Source: Bacillus sp. SA1-12
GTDB lineage: Bacteria; Bacillota; Bacilli; Bacillales; Bacillaceae
Length of the DNA stretch: 64,000 nucleotides
Direction of reading: 5' to 3'
NCBI RefSeq assembly: GCF_000981385.1
Contig: NZ_LATZ01000128.1
Location: forward strand, 62,001-126,000
This document shows, piece by piece, positions 8,028-17,452 of this stretch. Within the stretch, counting starts at the first letter, position 1, and each line of letters begins with the position of its first letter. Below the pieces are notes generated by a model, which saw nothing but the letters and a program-made list of their open reading frames with translations, had not been told where the DNA came from and searched no databases. Position numbers and translations under genes: made by a program.

Positions 8028-8756
8028 ATGAAAATAGAAGTATGGTCAGATTTTGTATGTCCATTTTGTTATATAGGGAAGAGAAGATTAGAATTGGCTT
8101 TAGAACAATTTCCGCATAAAAATGAAGTTGAGGTTGAATTTAAAAGTTTCGAATTAGATCCAAACGCACCATTGTATTCGGGGAAAAGCATTCACGATGT
8201 ACTCGCATCAAAATATGGAATGAGCATTGAACAAGCCAAACACAATAACGTACAACTAGGTCAACATGCAGCTAGTGTGGGTTTAACTTTTAACTTTGAG
8301 GAAATGAAACCGACAAATACTTTTGATGCTCATCGTTTGGCAAAGTTTGCGAAAGAACATAAAAAAGAAAAAACGATTACAGAAAATCTGCTCTATTCTT
8401 ACTTCACAGAATCTAAAAATATTAGTGATATAGATACGCTCGCAGAAATTGCTGAAGCTTCAGGTTTAGATCGACAGGAAGCTTTAGATGTTCTAAATGA
8501 TAAAACGGCTTATGCAAATGATGTTCGAATTGATGAAGGAATTGCAGGGCAATATGGGATTTCTGGTGTTCCTTACTTTATTATTAATCAAAAATATGCC
8601 ATTTCAGGTGCACAGCCACTTGAAACCTTTGTTGGCGCACTTCAAAAGGTGTGGGAAGAAGAAAACCCAAAGCCTAAATTCCAGGAACTTTCCTCAGATG
8701 GAGCCAACGGTGCTATTTGTACAGATGGCAGCTGTGAAATACCGCCAAAAGAATAA
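8028..8756 (+). CDS. DsbA-family oxidoreductase, FrnE-like
   Basis: A cytoplasmic thioredoxin-fold protein of 242 residues with no signal peptide. The active-site pair is in SDFVCPFCYIG near the N-terminus, an alpha-helical insertion follows, and the cis-proline loop is GISGVPYFII. This is the FrnE/YwbO-like branch of the DsbA superfamily, linked to disulfide isomerase or glutathione S-transferase-like chemistry. The C-terminus adds a second cysteine pair (ICTDGSCEI), seen in some FrnE proteins. ATGs at 8025 and 8028 are both possible; GAGGTGTA upstream favours the second. It has its own promoter. Confidence 0.85.
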   Translation: MKIEVWSDFVCPFCYIGKRRLELALEQFPHKNEVEVEFKSFELDPNAPLYSGKSIHDVLASKYGMSIEQAKHNNVQLGQHAASVGLTFNFEEMKPTNTFDAHRLAKFAKEHKKEKTITENLLYSYFTESKNISDIDTLAEIAEASGLDRQEALDVLNDKTAYANDVRIDEGIAGQYGISGVPYFIINQKYAISGAQPLETFVGALQKVWEEENPKPKFQELSSDGANGAICTDGSCEIPPKE

Positions 8757-8848
8757 TCGTTTAAATGTTATATCGTTCTATGCGAATCGCTGATCATATA
8801 GGAGACCTGCAACGAACTATAACAAATGAAATAATGTGTGATAAAAAA

Positions 8849-8887
8849 GAGGCAGTCCCAAAAGATTTCAATCCTTTGGACTGCCTC
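8849..8887 (-). terminator. Terminator of the gnt operon
   Basis: GAGGCAGTCC (8849-8858) pairs with GGACTGCCTC (8878-8887). On the minus strand the stem is followed by TTTTTT, giving a standard intrinsic terminator downstream of gntZ. Confidence 0.85.
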
Positions 8888-8931
8888 TTCATTCATAGAT
8901 GAAGTTCTACAAATAATTTTTACCCAATGGT

Positions 8932-10332
8932 TTATTGCCAATTTGTGTGAAAAACACCTTCCATGTCATTTCGCTCATACGTATGGGCGCCAAAATAGTC
9001 ACGTTGTGCTTGTAGTAAGCTTGCATTTGATTTTCCTGTCCGGTAGCTATCATAATATGTGAGGGAAGAACTTAAGCATGGAAGCGAGATACCGGAATTA
9101 ATGCCTTCGCAAACAACTTTCCTTAAGCCCATTTGATATGCTTTAGCCTTATTTGCAAAATAAGGAGCAGTTAACAAGTTATTGAGATTTGCTTCTTGCT
9201 GGAAGGCTTCGCTTATAACATTTAAAAATTCTGCGCGAATAATGCAGCCGCCGCGGAAAATAAGAGCAATATCTTTTAACGGTAAATCCCAGCCGTTAAG
9301 CTCTGAAGTCATTTTATACTGTGTAAATCCTTGAGTGTAAGCACAGATTTTCCCCATGTATAAAGCTTGTTTGATATACTCAATCCACATCTCTTTATCT
9401 AAATTCTCCTGCTCCATCTCTGGGCCAGCTAAGATTGTATCGGCATACACTCTTTCGTCTTTTAAAGAGGAGATGTAACGTGCAAACAATGATTCGGTAA
9501 TAATGGAAGAGGGGATGCCATTATTAATCGCTTGGATGCTTGTCCATTTGCCTGTTCCTTTTTGGCCAACCTTATCTAGGATAACATCGATTAATGGCAG
9601 ACCTGTTACATCATCTTTTTTCTTTAAAATTTCTGCTGTAATTTGAATTAAATAACTTTTTAGTTCCCCTTGATTCCAAGATTCGAAGATATCGGCAATT
9701 TCATCAACAGTTAATTGCAATCTTTCTCTTAAAAAAGTGTAAGCTTCTGTGATTAATTGCATATCCGCGTACTCGATGCCATTATGGACCATTTTAACGA
9801 AGTGGCCCGCACCTTTTGGACCAATATATACACAGCAAGGAATATGGTCAACCTGTGCAGCTATTTTTGTTAGAATCGGAGCTACTTTTTCATAAGCATC
9901 TTTATCTCCGCCAGGCATAATAGATGGTCCTTTTAATGCACCGACCTCGCCGCCTGAAATGCCAATTCCTAAATAATCGATTCCTTTCGCTTTTAACTCT
10001 TCAAATCTGCGTTCCGTATCCTCATAATGGGAATTACCGCCGTCCATAATAATATCTCCAGCCTCAAGAAAAGGAACTAATGAACTGATTACCGAGTCAA
10101 TCGCTTTTCCGGCTGTCACCATAAGGAAGATTTTTCTTGGCGTTTTTAAAGATTGGACAAAATCTTGTACTTCGTAATATGGGTTGAGTGAATGACCTGA
10201 ACTTTTTTCCATTAGTTTATCGGTTAAATCTCTAGTGTAATTATAGACGGCCACTTGTTCACCTTTAGTAGCCATATTTAACGCGATATTACTGCCCATT
10301 ACTCCTAAACCGATGACACCAATTGTATTCAT
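8932..10332 (-). CDS. gntZ: 6-phosphogluconate dehydrogenase, decarboxylating (GntZ-type)
   Basis: Converts 6-phosphogluconate to ribulose 5-phosphate and CO2 with reduction of NAD(P)+. The 466-residue protein has the N-terminal dinucleotide fold GVIGLGVMGSNIA, the signature DGGNSHYEDTERR, the substrate-binding region GISGGEVGALKGPSIMPGG and the catalytic stretch GHFVKMVHNGIEY. It is the last gene of gntRKPZ, so this is probably the gluconate-inducible paralogue rather than a housekeeping Gnd. GGAG lies 11 bases upstream of the ATG. A stem-loop separates it from gntP. Confidence 0.95.
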   Translation of the reverse strand: MNTIGVIGLGVMGSNIALNMATKGEQVAVYNYTRDLTDKLMEKSSGHSLNPYYEVQDFVQSLKTPRKIFLMVTAGKAIDSVISSLVPFLEAGDIIMDGGNSHYEDTERRFEELKAKGIDYLGIGISGGEVGALKGPSIMPGGDKDAYEKVAPILTKIAAQVDHIPCCVYIGPKGAGHFVKMVHNGIEYADMQLITEAYTFLRERLQLTVDEIADIFESWNQGELKSYLIQITAEILKKKDDVTGLPLIDVILDKVGQKGTGKWTSIQAINNGIPSSIITESLFARYISSLKDERVYADTILAGPEMEQENLDKEMWIEYIKQALYMGKICAYTQGFTQYKMTSELNGWDLPLKDIALIFRGGCIIRAEFLNVISEAFQQEANLNNLLTAPYFANKAKAYQMGLRKVVCEGINSGISLPCLSSSLTYYDSYRTGKSNASLLQAQRDYFGAHTYERNDMEGVFHTNWQ

Positions 10333-10363
10333 TATTTCTTCTACTCCTTTAATATCAGATGAA

Positions 10364-10408
10364 TAGGCAGTAAAGCCCTTACTTAATCGTTAGGGGATTT
10401 ACTGCCTA
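10364..10408 (-). promoter_or_regulatory. Intercistronic stem-loop between gntP and gntZ
   Basis: TAGGCAGTAAA (10364-10374) pairs with TTTACTGCCTA (10398-10408), with an inner GCCCTTA/TAGGGGA pairing. On the minus strand no T-run follows, so it is more likely an mRNA stabilising or processing element than a terminator. Confidence 0.5.
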
Positions 10409-10452
10409 AATATATTTTTTATTATCTGCAACGCTTAGAATAGTGACTTTGT

Positions 10453-11799
10453 TTATACGAATAAACTTAGTAAAAGGATAAACACTAATCCAGCTACTGA
10501 AATAATCGTTTCAAGCAATGTCCATGTTGCAAAGGTTTCTTTCATGCTTAAGCCAAAGTATTCTTTAAACATCCAGAAACCGGCATCGTTAACATGTGAA
10601 GCAATTAAGCTTCCTGCTCCTGTGGCAAGTACAACTAAAGCCAGATTCACGTCAGATTGTCCTAACATTGGAATCACCAAGCCAGCAGTTGTTAAAGCAG
10701 CAACAGTGGCAGAGCCTAAAGCTATACGTAAGATGGCAGCGATGATCCAAGCCAGCAGGATTGGGGATAGTGTCGTTTCTTTGAATAATTCAGCTACATA
10801 ATCACCAACACCGCCATCAATTAATACTTGTTTGAAGGCGCCGCCTCCTCCGATAATTAAGAGCATCATTCCTATATGCAAAATCGCTTGTGTACAAGAT
10901 TCCATTACGTCTTTTATTGGAATTTTTCTTGCTAATCCCATCGTATAGACGGCAACTAATAAGGAAATTAACATAGAAGTTGATGCGTCACCGATAAAGC
11001 GAATTACGGCTAGAAAACTATTATCCTCAATTCCTAATGTTTTTTGAAGCAACGTAATAATCGTCGCAATTGACATTAAAATAACAGGAAGCATAGCTGT
11101 AAATACGCTGATTCCAAAGCCTGGTGTGTCTTCTAGCTTAAACGCTTTTTGTTCGCCTAACGAGGCAATACTGCCGGTTTTTGTAAATGATTCAGGTACA
11201 AGCTTTTTAGCAAGCTTTGTAAAGACTGGTCCAGCTAAAATAACGGTTGGTACCGCAATAATAAATCCATAAAGTAAAACTTCACCAAGGTTTGCGCCAA
11301 ATTCCCCAGCAATAACAGTTGGCCCTGGGTGAGGCGGCAAGAAACCGTGGGTTACGGATAACGCAGCAACCATTGGGATTCCAAGATACAAGATTGAAAT
11401 TCTTAATTCTTTTGAAATGGCAAATACGATTGGAATTAATAATACTAATCCTACTTCGAAAAATAATGCGATCCCGATAATGAATGAAGATGCAACAACA
11501 GCCCATTGAATATTCTTTTCTCCAAATTTGTTAACAAGGGTCATAGCAATCCGTTGTGCACCGCCAGCATCTGCAATTAACTTGCCCAGCATAGCTCCTA
11601 GTCCAAAGATTAAAGCTAAATGTCCAAGTGTCCCGCCTAATCCGGCTTCAATTGTTTTTACAATATCACCCATTGGCATACCAAGGGCTAAAGCAACGCC
11701 GAATGATACAATGATTAATGAAATAAATGTATTTAATTTTAAGCCCATGATCAAGATCAGTAAGGCTATGATTCCTATTGCGACAATAACTAAAGGCAT
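10453..11799 (-). CDS. gntP: Gluconate permease (GntP family)
   Basis: A polytopic membrane protein of 448 residues that imports gluconate with protons. Hydrophobic segments cover almost the whole length, and family motifs include LFFEVGLVLLIPI, the GFLPPHPGPT loop and GSATVAALTTAGL. Two ATGs are close together (11805 and 11799); AGGAGG is only one base from the first and seven from the second, and the second gives 448 residues, the size I recall for B. subtilis GntP. It lies between gntK and gntZ in the gluconate operon. Confidence 0.95.
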   Translation of the reverse strand: MPLVIVAIGIIALLILIMGLKLNTFISLIIVSFGVALALGMPMGDIVKTIEAGLGGTLGHLALIFGLGAMLGKLIADAGGAQRIAMTLVNKFGEKNIQWAVVASSFIIGIALFFEVGLVLLIPIVFAISKELRISILYLGIPMVAALSVTHGFLPPHPGPTVIAGEFGANLGEVLLYGFIIAVPTVILAGPVFTKLAKKLVPESFTKTGSIASLGEQKAFKLEDTPGFGISVFTAMLPVILMSIATIITLLQKTLGIEDNSFLAVIRFIGDASTSMLISLLVAVYTMGLARKIPIKDVMESCTQAILHIGMMLLIIGGGGAFKQVLIDGGVGDYVAELFKETTLSPILLAWIIAAILRIALGSATVAALTTAGLVIPMLGQSDVNLALVVLATGAGSLIASHVNDAGFWMFKEYFGLSMKETFATWTLLETIISVAGLVFILLLSLFV

Positions 11800-11817
11800 T
11801 GTCATTCCTCCTATTGT

Positions 11818-13362
11818 TTATCTTGTTGGGTTGATTAAGCTTCTTTGATATTTTGCAATTCGTGAATAATCTTCTGTTAGTACTCTTGATAGGTTGATAA
11901 AGATTGGCAGAAGCTCCCTGTATTCTTTTGCGGCTTCTTCTTTAGGTGTGTGCTTATACGTGCTGCCAACCATTTCTGAAACAATTTCAAAGGATTCAAT
12001 TTCACCTGCTGCATAAAGTCCTAAAATACAAGCGCCTAAACATGAACTTTCATAGCTTTCTGGAACAACTACTTCAGATTCAAGAATATCGGACATCATT
12101 TGCCGCCAAACTTCAGACCTTGCAAAGCCTCCAGTTGCCTGAATTCGTGTCACAGGACCGTCCATACATTCGGTTAAGGCTAAAAACACGGTGTATAAAT
12201 TGTAAATAACTCCTTCCAGCGCTGCGCGAATCATATGCTCTTTCTTATGTGACATCGTTAAACCGAAAAATGAGCCGCGTACGTCCGGATTCCATAGCGG
12301 AGCACGTTCACCAGCCAGATATGGGTGGAATAACAATCCATCTGCGCCAGGCCGTACACGTTCAGCAATCTTTGTTAAGACCTCGTAAGGATCAATACCT
12401 AGTCGTTTTGCTGTTTCTATTTCTGAAGAGGCAAATTCATCTCTGATCCAGCGCAGGACCATTCCTCCATTGTTTACCGGTCCGCCAATGACCCAATGCT
12501 TTTCAGTTAGGGCATAACAAAATATTCTTCCTTTTTCATCTGTTTGAGGTTTGTCAATAATGGTTCGAATGGCACCGCTTGTCCCGATTGTGATGGCAAT
12601 TTCACCTTTTTTTATAGCGTTTACACCGAGATTAGAAAGCACTCCGTCACTTGCACCGATAACAAATGGGGTTGTGGAATCGATCCCAATTTGACGCGCT
12701 AAATCCGGATCACAGTTTGTAAAGTTTCTTGTTGTCGGAACAAGTTCAGATAAATGATCTGTGGTTACACCTGCTATCTTTAACGCTTCTTCATCCCAAT
12801 CCAATGTTTTAAGATTCATCATGCCCATGGCTGAAGCGAGGGAATGATCAACAACATATTGTTTGAAAAATCTATAAAAAATATATTCTTTTATTCCAAT
12901 GTATTTTTTCGCTTTGTCAGCGATTTCAGGACGTTCATTCACAATCCAAGCAATTTTGGTTAACGGAGACATCGGGTGAATCGGTGTCCCAGTTCGCTTG
13001 TAAATTTCATGTCCATTCAGTTCGTCCTTTATTTTATGTGCCCATGCTTCACTGCGATTATCAGCCCAAGTGATACATGGAGTAAGTGGCTGATTATTTT
13101 CATCCATCGCAATAACACTGTGCATAGCACTGCTAAATGAAAGAAACGAGATCTTTTTTTGCGGGTGTTTTTTCGTAATATTCGAAATCGCTTGCAATAC
13201 TGCCTGAAAAATTTCATCCGGGTCTTGCTCAGCTGTTGAGATATCGGGTGTATAAAGGGGATACCCAATGTTCTCTGTTTGAATAACTTCACCCTTTTTA
13301 GTGAATAAAACCGCTTTTGTACTTGTCGTACCAATGTCTATACCTAACATATAGCTACTCAT
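11818..13362 (-). CDS. gntK: Gluconokinase (FGGY family)
   Basis: Phosphorylates gluconate to 6-phosphogluconate with ATP in the cytoplasm. The 514-residue protein has the FGGY N-terminal phosphate loop LGIDIGTTSTKAVLF, the substrate region SSAMHSVIAMD and TPCITWADNRS, and the C-terminal ATP-binding motif IQATGGFARSEVWRQM. It overlaps the end of gntR by 8 bases, which indicates translational coupling. It is the second gene of gntRKPZ. Confidence 0.95.
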   Translation of the reverse strand: MSSYMLGIDIGTTSTKAVLFTKKGEVIQTENIGYPLYTPDISTAEQDPDEIFQAVLQAISNITKKHPQKKISFLSFSSAMHSVIAMDENNQPLTPCITWADNRSEAWAHKIKDELNGHEIYKRTGTPIHPMSPLTKIAWIVNERPEIADKAKKYIGIKEYIFYRFFKQYVVDHSLASAMGMMNLKTLDWDEEALKIAGVTTDHLSELVPTTRNFTNCDPDLARQIGIDSTTPFVIGASDGVLSNLGVNAIKKGEIAITIGTSGAIRTIIDKPQTDEKGRIFCYALTEKHWVIGGPVNNGGMVLRWIRDEFASSEIETAKRLGIDPYEVLTKIAERVRPGADGLLFHPYLAGERAPLWNPDVRGSFFGLTMSHKKEHMIRAALEGVIYNLYTVFLALTECMDGPVTRIQATGGFARSEVWRQMMSDILESEVVVPESYESSCLGACILGLYAAGEIESFEIVSEMVGSTYKHTPKEEAAKEYRELLPIFINLSRVLTEDYSRIAKYQRSLINPTR

Positions 13363-14086
13363 TTTCTTGCTCTACTCCTTTAAATAGCATTTGTTGAGAC
13401 ATCCATAGATCTTCTACTTTTCCTTGAACATCATCAAAATTTTGGTGTAAGGACTCAACCATGCGGGCCCTGTCTTTTGTTTTGATCGCTTCTATATAAA
13501 GCTCGTGATTTTTTACAATCCTGTCAAAGTCTTCATACTTTTCATTAAAACGTACGCGCATGGATATAAGAATAAAGCTTTCCATAACGGGTTTTAAATT
13601 ATCCCATATCATCTGGATATAGGAATGATTAATCGCTTTAATAATCGTTTCATGGAATAAAACATCTTGAAAGGCAAACTCATCTGCATCTCGATATTTG
13701 ATCGCGACTTTCATCATTTCTAGTATTTTACTAAGCTCCGTAACTAATTCATTAATATCCATCTTTACAAGCCGTTCAAATACAAATGTTTCTATAAGTA
13801 AACGTACATCATAAATTTCTTCTACTTCTTTTTCTGTTAAGCCAATGACGACTGCACCCATTCTCTCTAAACGAATCATGTTTTCGGAAGCGAGTATCTT
13901 TAGCGCTTCACGAACAGGTGAACGACTTACTGCAAAGTCTGCAGCTAATTTATTTTCAGATAGGATGGTGCCGCTTTCAATCATGCCTGAAATAATTCGC
14001 ATTCTAAGCTCAGAAGTAACACGTGTACCGGCAGAAGCTTTTGAAAGCCATTTTGCAGGATAAAGATATTCTTTTGAATCAGACAT
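13355..14086 (-). CDS. gntR: Gluconate operon repressor, GntR/FadR family
   Basis: A 243-residue transcription factor with an N-terminal winged helix (KLAADFAVSRSPVREALKILASENMI, about residues 44-70) and a C-terminal FCD ligand-binding domain (residues about 90-225). GntR represses the gluconate genes until gluconate binds. It is the first gene of the operon, starts behind AGGTGAATAT, and has the family's operator on its own promoter, so it is autoregulated. Confidence 0.93.
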   Translation of the reverse strand: MSDSKEYLYPAKWLSKASAGTRVTSELRMRIISGMIESGTILSENKLAADFAVSRSPVREALKILASENMIRLERMGAVVIGLTEKEVEEIYDVRLLIETFVFERLVKMDINELVTELSKILEMMKVAIKYRDADEFAFQDVLFHETIIKAINHSYIQMIWDNLKPVMESFILISMRVRFNEKYEDFDRIVKNHELYIEAIKTKDRARMVESLHQNFDDVQGKVEDLWMSQQMLFKGVEQENE

Positions 14087-14109
14087 ATATTCACCTACTT
14101 ACTTTAATT

Positions 14110-14132
14110 CAAGTATACTTGTATACAAGTAT
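14110..14132. promoter_or_regulatory. GntR operator
   Basis: ATACTTGTATACAAGTAT (14115-14132) is a perfect palindrome identical to the GntR site as I recall it from the B. subtilis gnt operon. A second palindrome, CAAGTATACTTG (14110-14121), overlaps its left half. The operator sits at the start of transcription and abuts the -10 element. Confidence 0.9.
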
Positions 14133-14158
14133 TATATCGGATATTCATATTTTTGCAA
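14131..14158 (-). promoter_or_regulatory. Promoter of gntRKPZ
   Basis: On the minus strand TTGCAA (14153-14158) and TATAAT (14131-14136) are separated by 16 bases. The GntR operator overlaps the -10 end and the probable +1. Confidence 0.8.
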
Positions 14159-14237
14159 GCCCTTTTATGAAATCAAAATTACTAATTCTTCAAAATTCGA
14201 CAAAATTCATGTTGCTGTTCTGGTACGAGTGAAGTGA

Positions 14238-14275
14238 AAAATCACCCCGATAAACAAGGCTATTGGGGTGATTTT
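14238..14275 (-). terminator. Terminator of the BCCT transporter gene
   Basis: AAAATCACCCC (14238-14248) pairs with GGGGTGATTTT (14265-14275). On the minus strand the stem runs into TTTTT, directly downstream of the transporter stop. Confidence 0.8.
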
Positions 14276-14284
14276 GGGTACCTT

Positions 14285-15808
14285 TTACTGCTGTGCGCCC
14301 CGCTTACCGCTTCTTTGTGCATGGACTTCATTTTTTAATCCTCTTAGTAATGAGAAGGACATGACCACCATGATAATAGTAAAGGGGAGGGCGGCTGCGA
14401 TGGACGCTGTTTGCAATACATTTAAGCCTCCCGCCAAAAGCAATACAGCTGCCAGGGCGGACTGAATGACGCCCCATGTCATTTTTATTTTGTTTGAAGG
14501 ATTCAATGTACCTCCTTCACTAAGCATACCTAAGACAAAAGTGGAGGTATCAGCAACGGTTATATAATAAATTGTTACAACGGCAAAGCCCACAATACTT
14601 AACAAGGAACTAAGCGGCAGATAATCAAAAAAGGTGAAGATTGCCAATGAGACATTGTTTTTAATATAGTTCGCCAGTTCATTGTTTCCTGTACTTTGAA
14701 CAATCTCTAACGCTGAACCGCCAAATATGGACATCCAGGCAAACGTACCGAGAGTAGGAATGATTAATACGCCAATGACAAACTCACGTATTGTTCTCCC
14801 TTTCGATACCCGAGCAATAAACATGCCGACAAAAGGAGCCCAGGCAATCCACCAAGCCCAATAGAACAACGTCCATGAGGCAATCCATTCTCCCTCGCTA
14901 AAAGGCTTTAGCCTTAAGCTCATATGGATAAAATCACTGATATAAATACCAGTTGTATTAAAGAGAACTTTAATGATCGTCATTGTGGGACCGACAATTA
15001 AAATGAGCAGCATGAGAATAAACGATAAGATCATAGCTGCATTTGATAAATATTGAATTCCTTTTTCTAAGCCTGTGTTGATGGAGATAATAAACAGAAC
15101 AGTAGCAACAGCAATGACAACCAATTGAATTAGTAAGGTATTAGGAATGCGAAAGATGTCATGCATCCCGGCAGTGACTTGCATGGCGCCTAGGCCTAAG
15201 GAGGTGGCTATGCCGAAGACGGTTGCAAAAATCGACAGCACATCAATGGTTTTTCCAATCGGCCCGTAAATCCTGTCTCCCAATATGGGGTGAAATGCTG
15301 AGCTGATAGCAGCAGGCAGCCTTTTGTTGTATTGAAAAAAGGCAAGCGCCAAACCAATAACGGTATAAATCGCCCAAGGATCAAGACCCCAATGGAAAAA
15401 TGTATATTTCATTGCGGTATTGGCGGCATCAACCGTGAAGCCTTTCCCAACAGGTGGCTCTGTGTAGTGGGTTACAGGTTCAGCAACACTCCAATACACA
15501 ATTCCGATTCCCATACCAGCGCCGAAGAGCATAGCGAGCCAAGAAGCGGTATTAAAGTCAGGCTTATCTGTTTTTCTTCCGAGCCGAATATGGCCGTATT
15601 TTGAAAACATTAAGTAGATTGAGAAAATGACAAAAAATAGTGTGGCACCAAGATAGACCCAGCCAAGATAATCAATCGAACCGTTGTAAATCAGGTCGGT
15701 TACCTTTGCTAAATTGTCTGTGAAAAAGACCCCCCATATGATAAAGATTAGGGTAAGAATGAGGGAGATGATAAAAACGCTGTTTTCTTTAAAAATATTG
15801 CTATTCAT
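14285..15808 (-). CDS. BCCT-family betaine/choline/carnitine transporter
   Basis: A 12-transmembrane sodium-coupled transporter for glycine betaine or a similar compatible solute, about 507 residues long. Family signatures are AMLFGAGMGIGIVYWSVAEP (glycine-rich, substrate and sodium site) and the Trp-rich FYWAWWIAWAPFVGMFIARVS. It resembles OpuD more than the long choline-type BetT because it lacks a long C-terminal tail. The start at 15808 is supported by AAGGAGGTTCCT; an upstream in-frame ATG at 15859 has no ribosome site. The next upstream gene, an unknown, ends 47 bases before this start. Confidence 0.93.
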   Translation of the reverse strand: MNSNIFKENSVFIISLILTLIFIIWGVFFTDNLAKVTDLIYNGSIDYLGWVYLGATLFFVIFSIYLMFSKYGHIRLGRKTDKPDFNTASWLAMLFGAGMGIGIVYWSVAEPVTHYTEPPVGKGFTVDAANTAMKYTFFHWGLDPWAIYTVIGLALAFFQYNKRLPAAISSAFHPILGDRIYGPIGKTIDVLSIFATVFGIATSLGLGAMQVTAGMHDIFRIPNTLLIQLVVIAVATVLFIISINTGLEKGIQYLSNAAMILSFILMLLILIVGPTMTIIKVLFNTTGIYISDFIHMSLRLKPFSEGEWIASWTLFYWAWWIAWAPFVGMFIARVSKGRTIREFVIGVLIIPTLGTFAWMSIFGGSALEIVQSTGNNELANYIKNNVSLAIFTFFDYLPLSSLLSIVGFAVVTIYYITVADTSTFVLGMLSEGGTLNPSNKIKMTWGVIQSALAAVLLLAGGLNVLQTASIAAALPFTIIMVVMSFSLLRGLKNEVHAQRSGKRGAQQ

Positions 15809-15855
15809 AGGAACCTCCTTGTAAAAGAAATAGTAGTTCAATGATAAAGGCAACA

Positions 15856-16521
15856 TCATTTATCATGAAGATGATAGAGAAGCTCCCATTTTTCAGAGTT
15901 CATTAACTCATCCTGTAATAACTGCAATCCGCCTCCTAAATAGACCGTTTCATCTCGAATAGCAAGTACCATGGTTTCAAAAAAGGTATCATTTTCGGTA
16001 TTTCTATAAACGTCACCGACTGCCGGCAGGTCACCGCTCACAATTTTTGGAATGAGATTGTTGAAATCATTGCCATTTTCGCTTTCCCCATGTTCATTAT
16101 CTAGAAAATCGATTGGATTGCTGCCAGCATCACGGCCAAGCTCCATCAATAAATACTCATGATGTTTTATTCCGTTTGAATTGCTGGTAATCACTCCCTT
16201 GTTATCGGCTTTTTCAACAACTTCAATTTCATTTAATGAATAATGATCAAGTGAATCAGGAGTCGGATTGGTAATGAGAATTGTTTCTCCTTCGTTAGCA
16301 TTTCGTTTCCGGAGGGTATATACTTTGTGATCATAGATAAAACTGTCAAGCAACTTTGGCTTGTATCTTTCCACTTGAGCAGCGCTGGTTAAATGCTGGG
16401 TTAAATCTCTCAGCCTAATCAAATGAACGGACTTTTTATACATCGGCTTTACGCCATAGACCCTATGTAACGCATTGTTATAATAGACAAATTGCCCTTT
16501 TCTTACGTGATATAGCTTCAC
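15856..16521 (-). CDS. Conserved hypothetical protein, function unknown
   Basis: An open frame of about 221 codons, probably starting with GTG at 16521 behind GGGAGATCTACCC; an ATG at 16539 lacks a ribosome site. The protein is soluble, begins VKLYHVRKGQFVYYNNALHRVYGV, and seems to have three beta-rich segments (about residues 1-90, 95-145 and 165-221) separated by an acidic, Asn-rich linker. No domain is recognised. It lies upstream of the BCCT transporter on the same strand with a short gap, so the two may be cotranscribed. Confidence 0.7.
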   Translation of the reverse strand: MKLYHVRKGQFVYYNNALHRVYGVKPMYKKSVHLIRLRDLTQHLTSAAQVERYKPKLLDSFIYDHKVYTLRKRNANEGETILITNPTPDSLDHYSLNEIEVVEKADNKGVITSNSNGIKHHEYLLMELGRDAGSNPIDFLDNEHGESENGNDFNNLIPKIVSGDLPAVGDVYRNTENDTFFETMVLAIRDETVYLGGGLQLLQDELMNSEKWELLYHLHDK

Positions 16522-16718
16522 GGGTAGATCTCCCTTCATAGATTGCGTTTATTACTTCCTATTTTTAGGATGTCTCATTTAAGAAAAAACATGTTACATA
16601 ATAAAACGATCATATTCATGGTATGGACATTAGGATGGAGTGACTCGAAAACTTGCTAATCGGATAAGGAACTTTTACACTTAAAAATAAAATCATTACT
16701 TTTAACAGGTGGGTAAAA

Positions 16719-17390
16719 ATGGCTAAATCAATCGTTGAAAAACTAAACTTACAAAAATATAAGAGGACTGCGGCTTTAAATTTGCCAGAGGGTGCTAATT
16801 ATTTAGAAGAGTTAGAGGGTTATGATACAGAGCTTGCTGGCAGCGGATATGATCTGATTTTTGCTTTTGTTCTAGATATGGAGGCATTAAAGGACCTCGT
16901 ATACACGGTGATTGAGAAGGATTTTTTAAATAAAAACGGTTATCTCTTTTTGGCATATCCAAAAAAGGGGAATAAGGTATATCCGACCTATATCCATCGT
17001 GATGATTTATTCCCAAGCTTAGGTGTTGATGAGAGCGGCTATGTTGGTACAAGCTCAATTAAATTTGCCCGAATGGTTGGATTGGACGATGTTTTTACGG
17101 TTGTTGGCTTAAAGGAAGACTCTAAGAGTAAAAATAAGACATCTACAAAAGCAAGCCAATGTGTGGATGATTATATCGAGATGATTCCTGATGTGGAAAA
17201 AGATTTGAAGGATACCCCAGATTTACTTGCTTTCTATCAAACATTAACTCCAGGCTATCGGAAAGACTGGGCAAGATATGTGTATAGTGCAAAACAAGAA
17301 ACAACAAGGAACAAAAGACGCGAGGAAATGAAAATGATTCTAGGAGCAGGGTATAAGAGCCGGGATCTATATAAAAAAGAACATTCTTAA
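16719..17390 (+). CDS. YdeI/OmpD-associated (OmdA) family protein
   Basis: A 223-residue soluble protein. The C-terminal part (about residues 165-215, LTPGYRKDWARYVYSAKQET and following KRREEMKMILGAG) is typical of the YdeI/OmdA domain found in proteins called bacteriocin-protection proteins. The N-terminal 130 residues resemble a DUF3052-like, methyltransferase-shaped region (YDLIFAFVLDMEALKDLV). The biochemical role is unknown. It starts behind AGGTGGGTAAAA and ends at a clear terminator, so it is a single-gene unit. Confidence 0.75.
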   Translation: MAKSIVEKLNLQKYKRTAALNLPEGANYLEELEGYDTELAGSGYDLIFAFVLDMEALKDLVYTVIEKDFLNKNGYLFLAYPKKGNKVYPTYIHRDDLFPSLGVDESGYVGTSSIKFARMVGLDDVFTVVGLKEDSKSKNKTSTKASQCVDDYIEMIPDVEKDLKDTPDLLAFYQTLTPGYRKDWARYVYSAKQETTRNKRREEMKMILGAGYKSRDLYKKEHS

Positions 17391-17411
17391 TGGTCATCTG
17401 CTTATTATTAC

Positions 17412-17445
17412 AAAAGCACCCTTTCAAAATGGGTGCTTTTTGCTG
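17412..17445 (+). terminator. Intrinsic terminator
   Basis: AAAAGCACCC (17412-17421) pairs with GGGTGCTTTT (17431-17440) and is followed by T residues. It lies between two convergent genes and can serve both. Confidence 0.8.
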
Positions 17446-17452
17446 TTTATGT

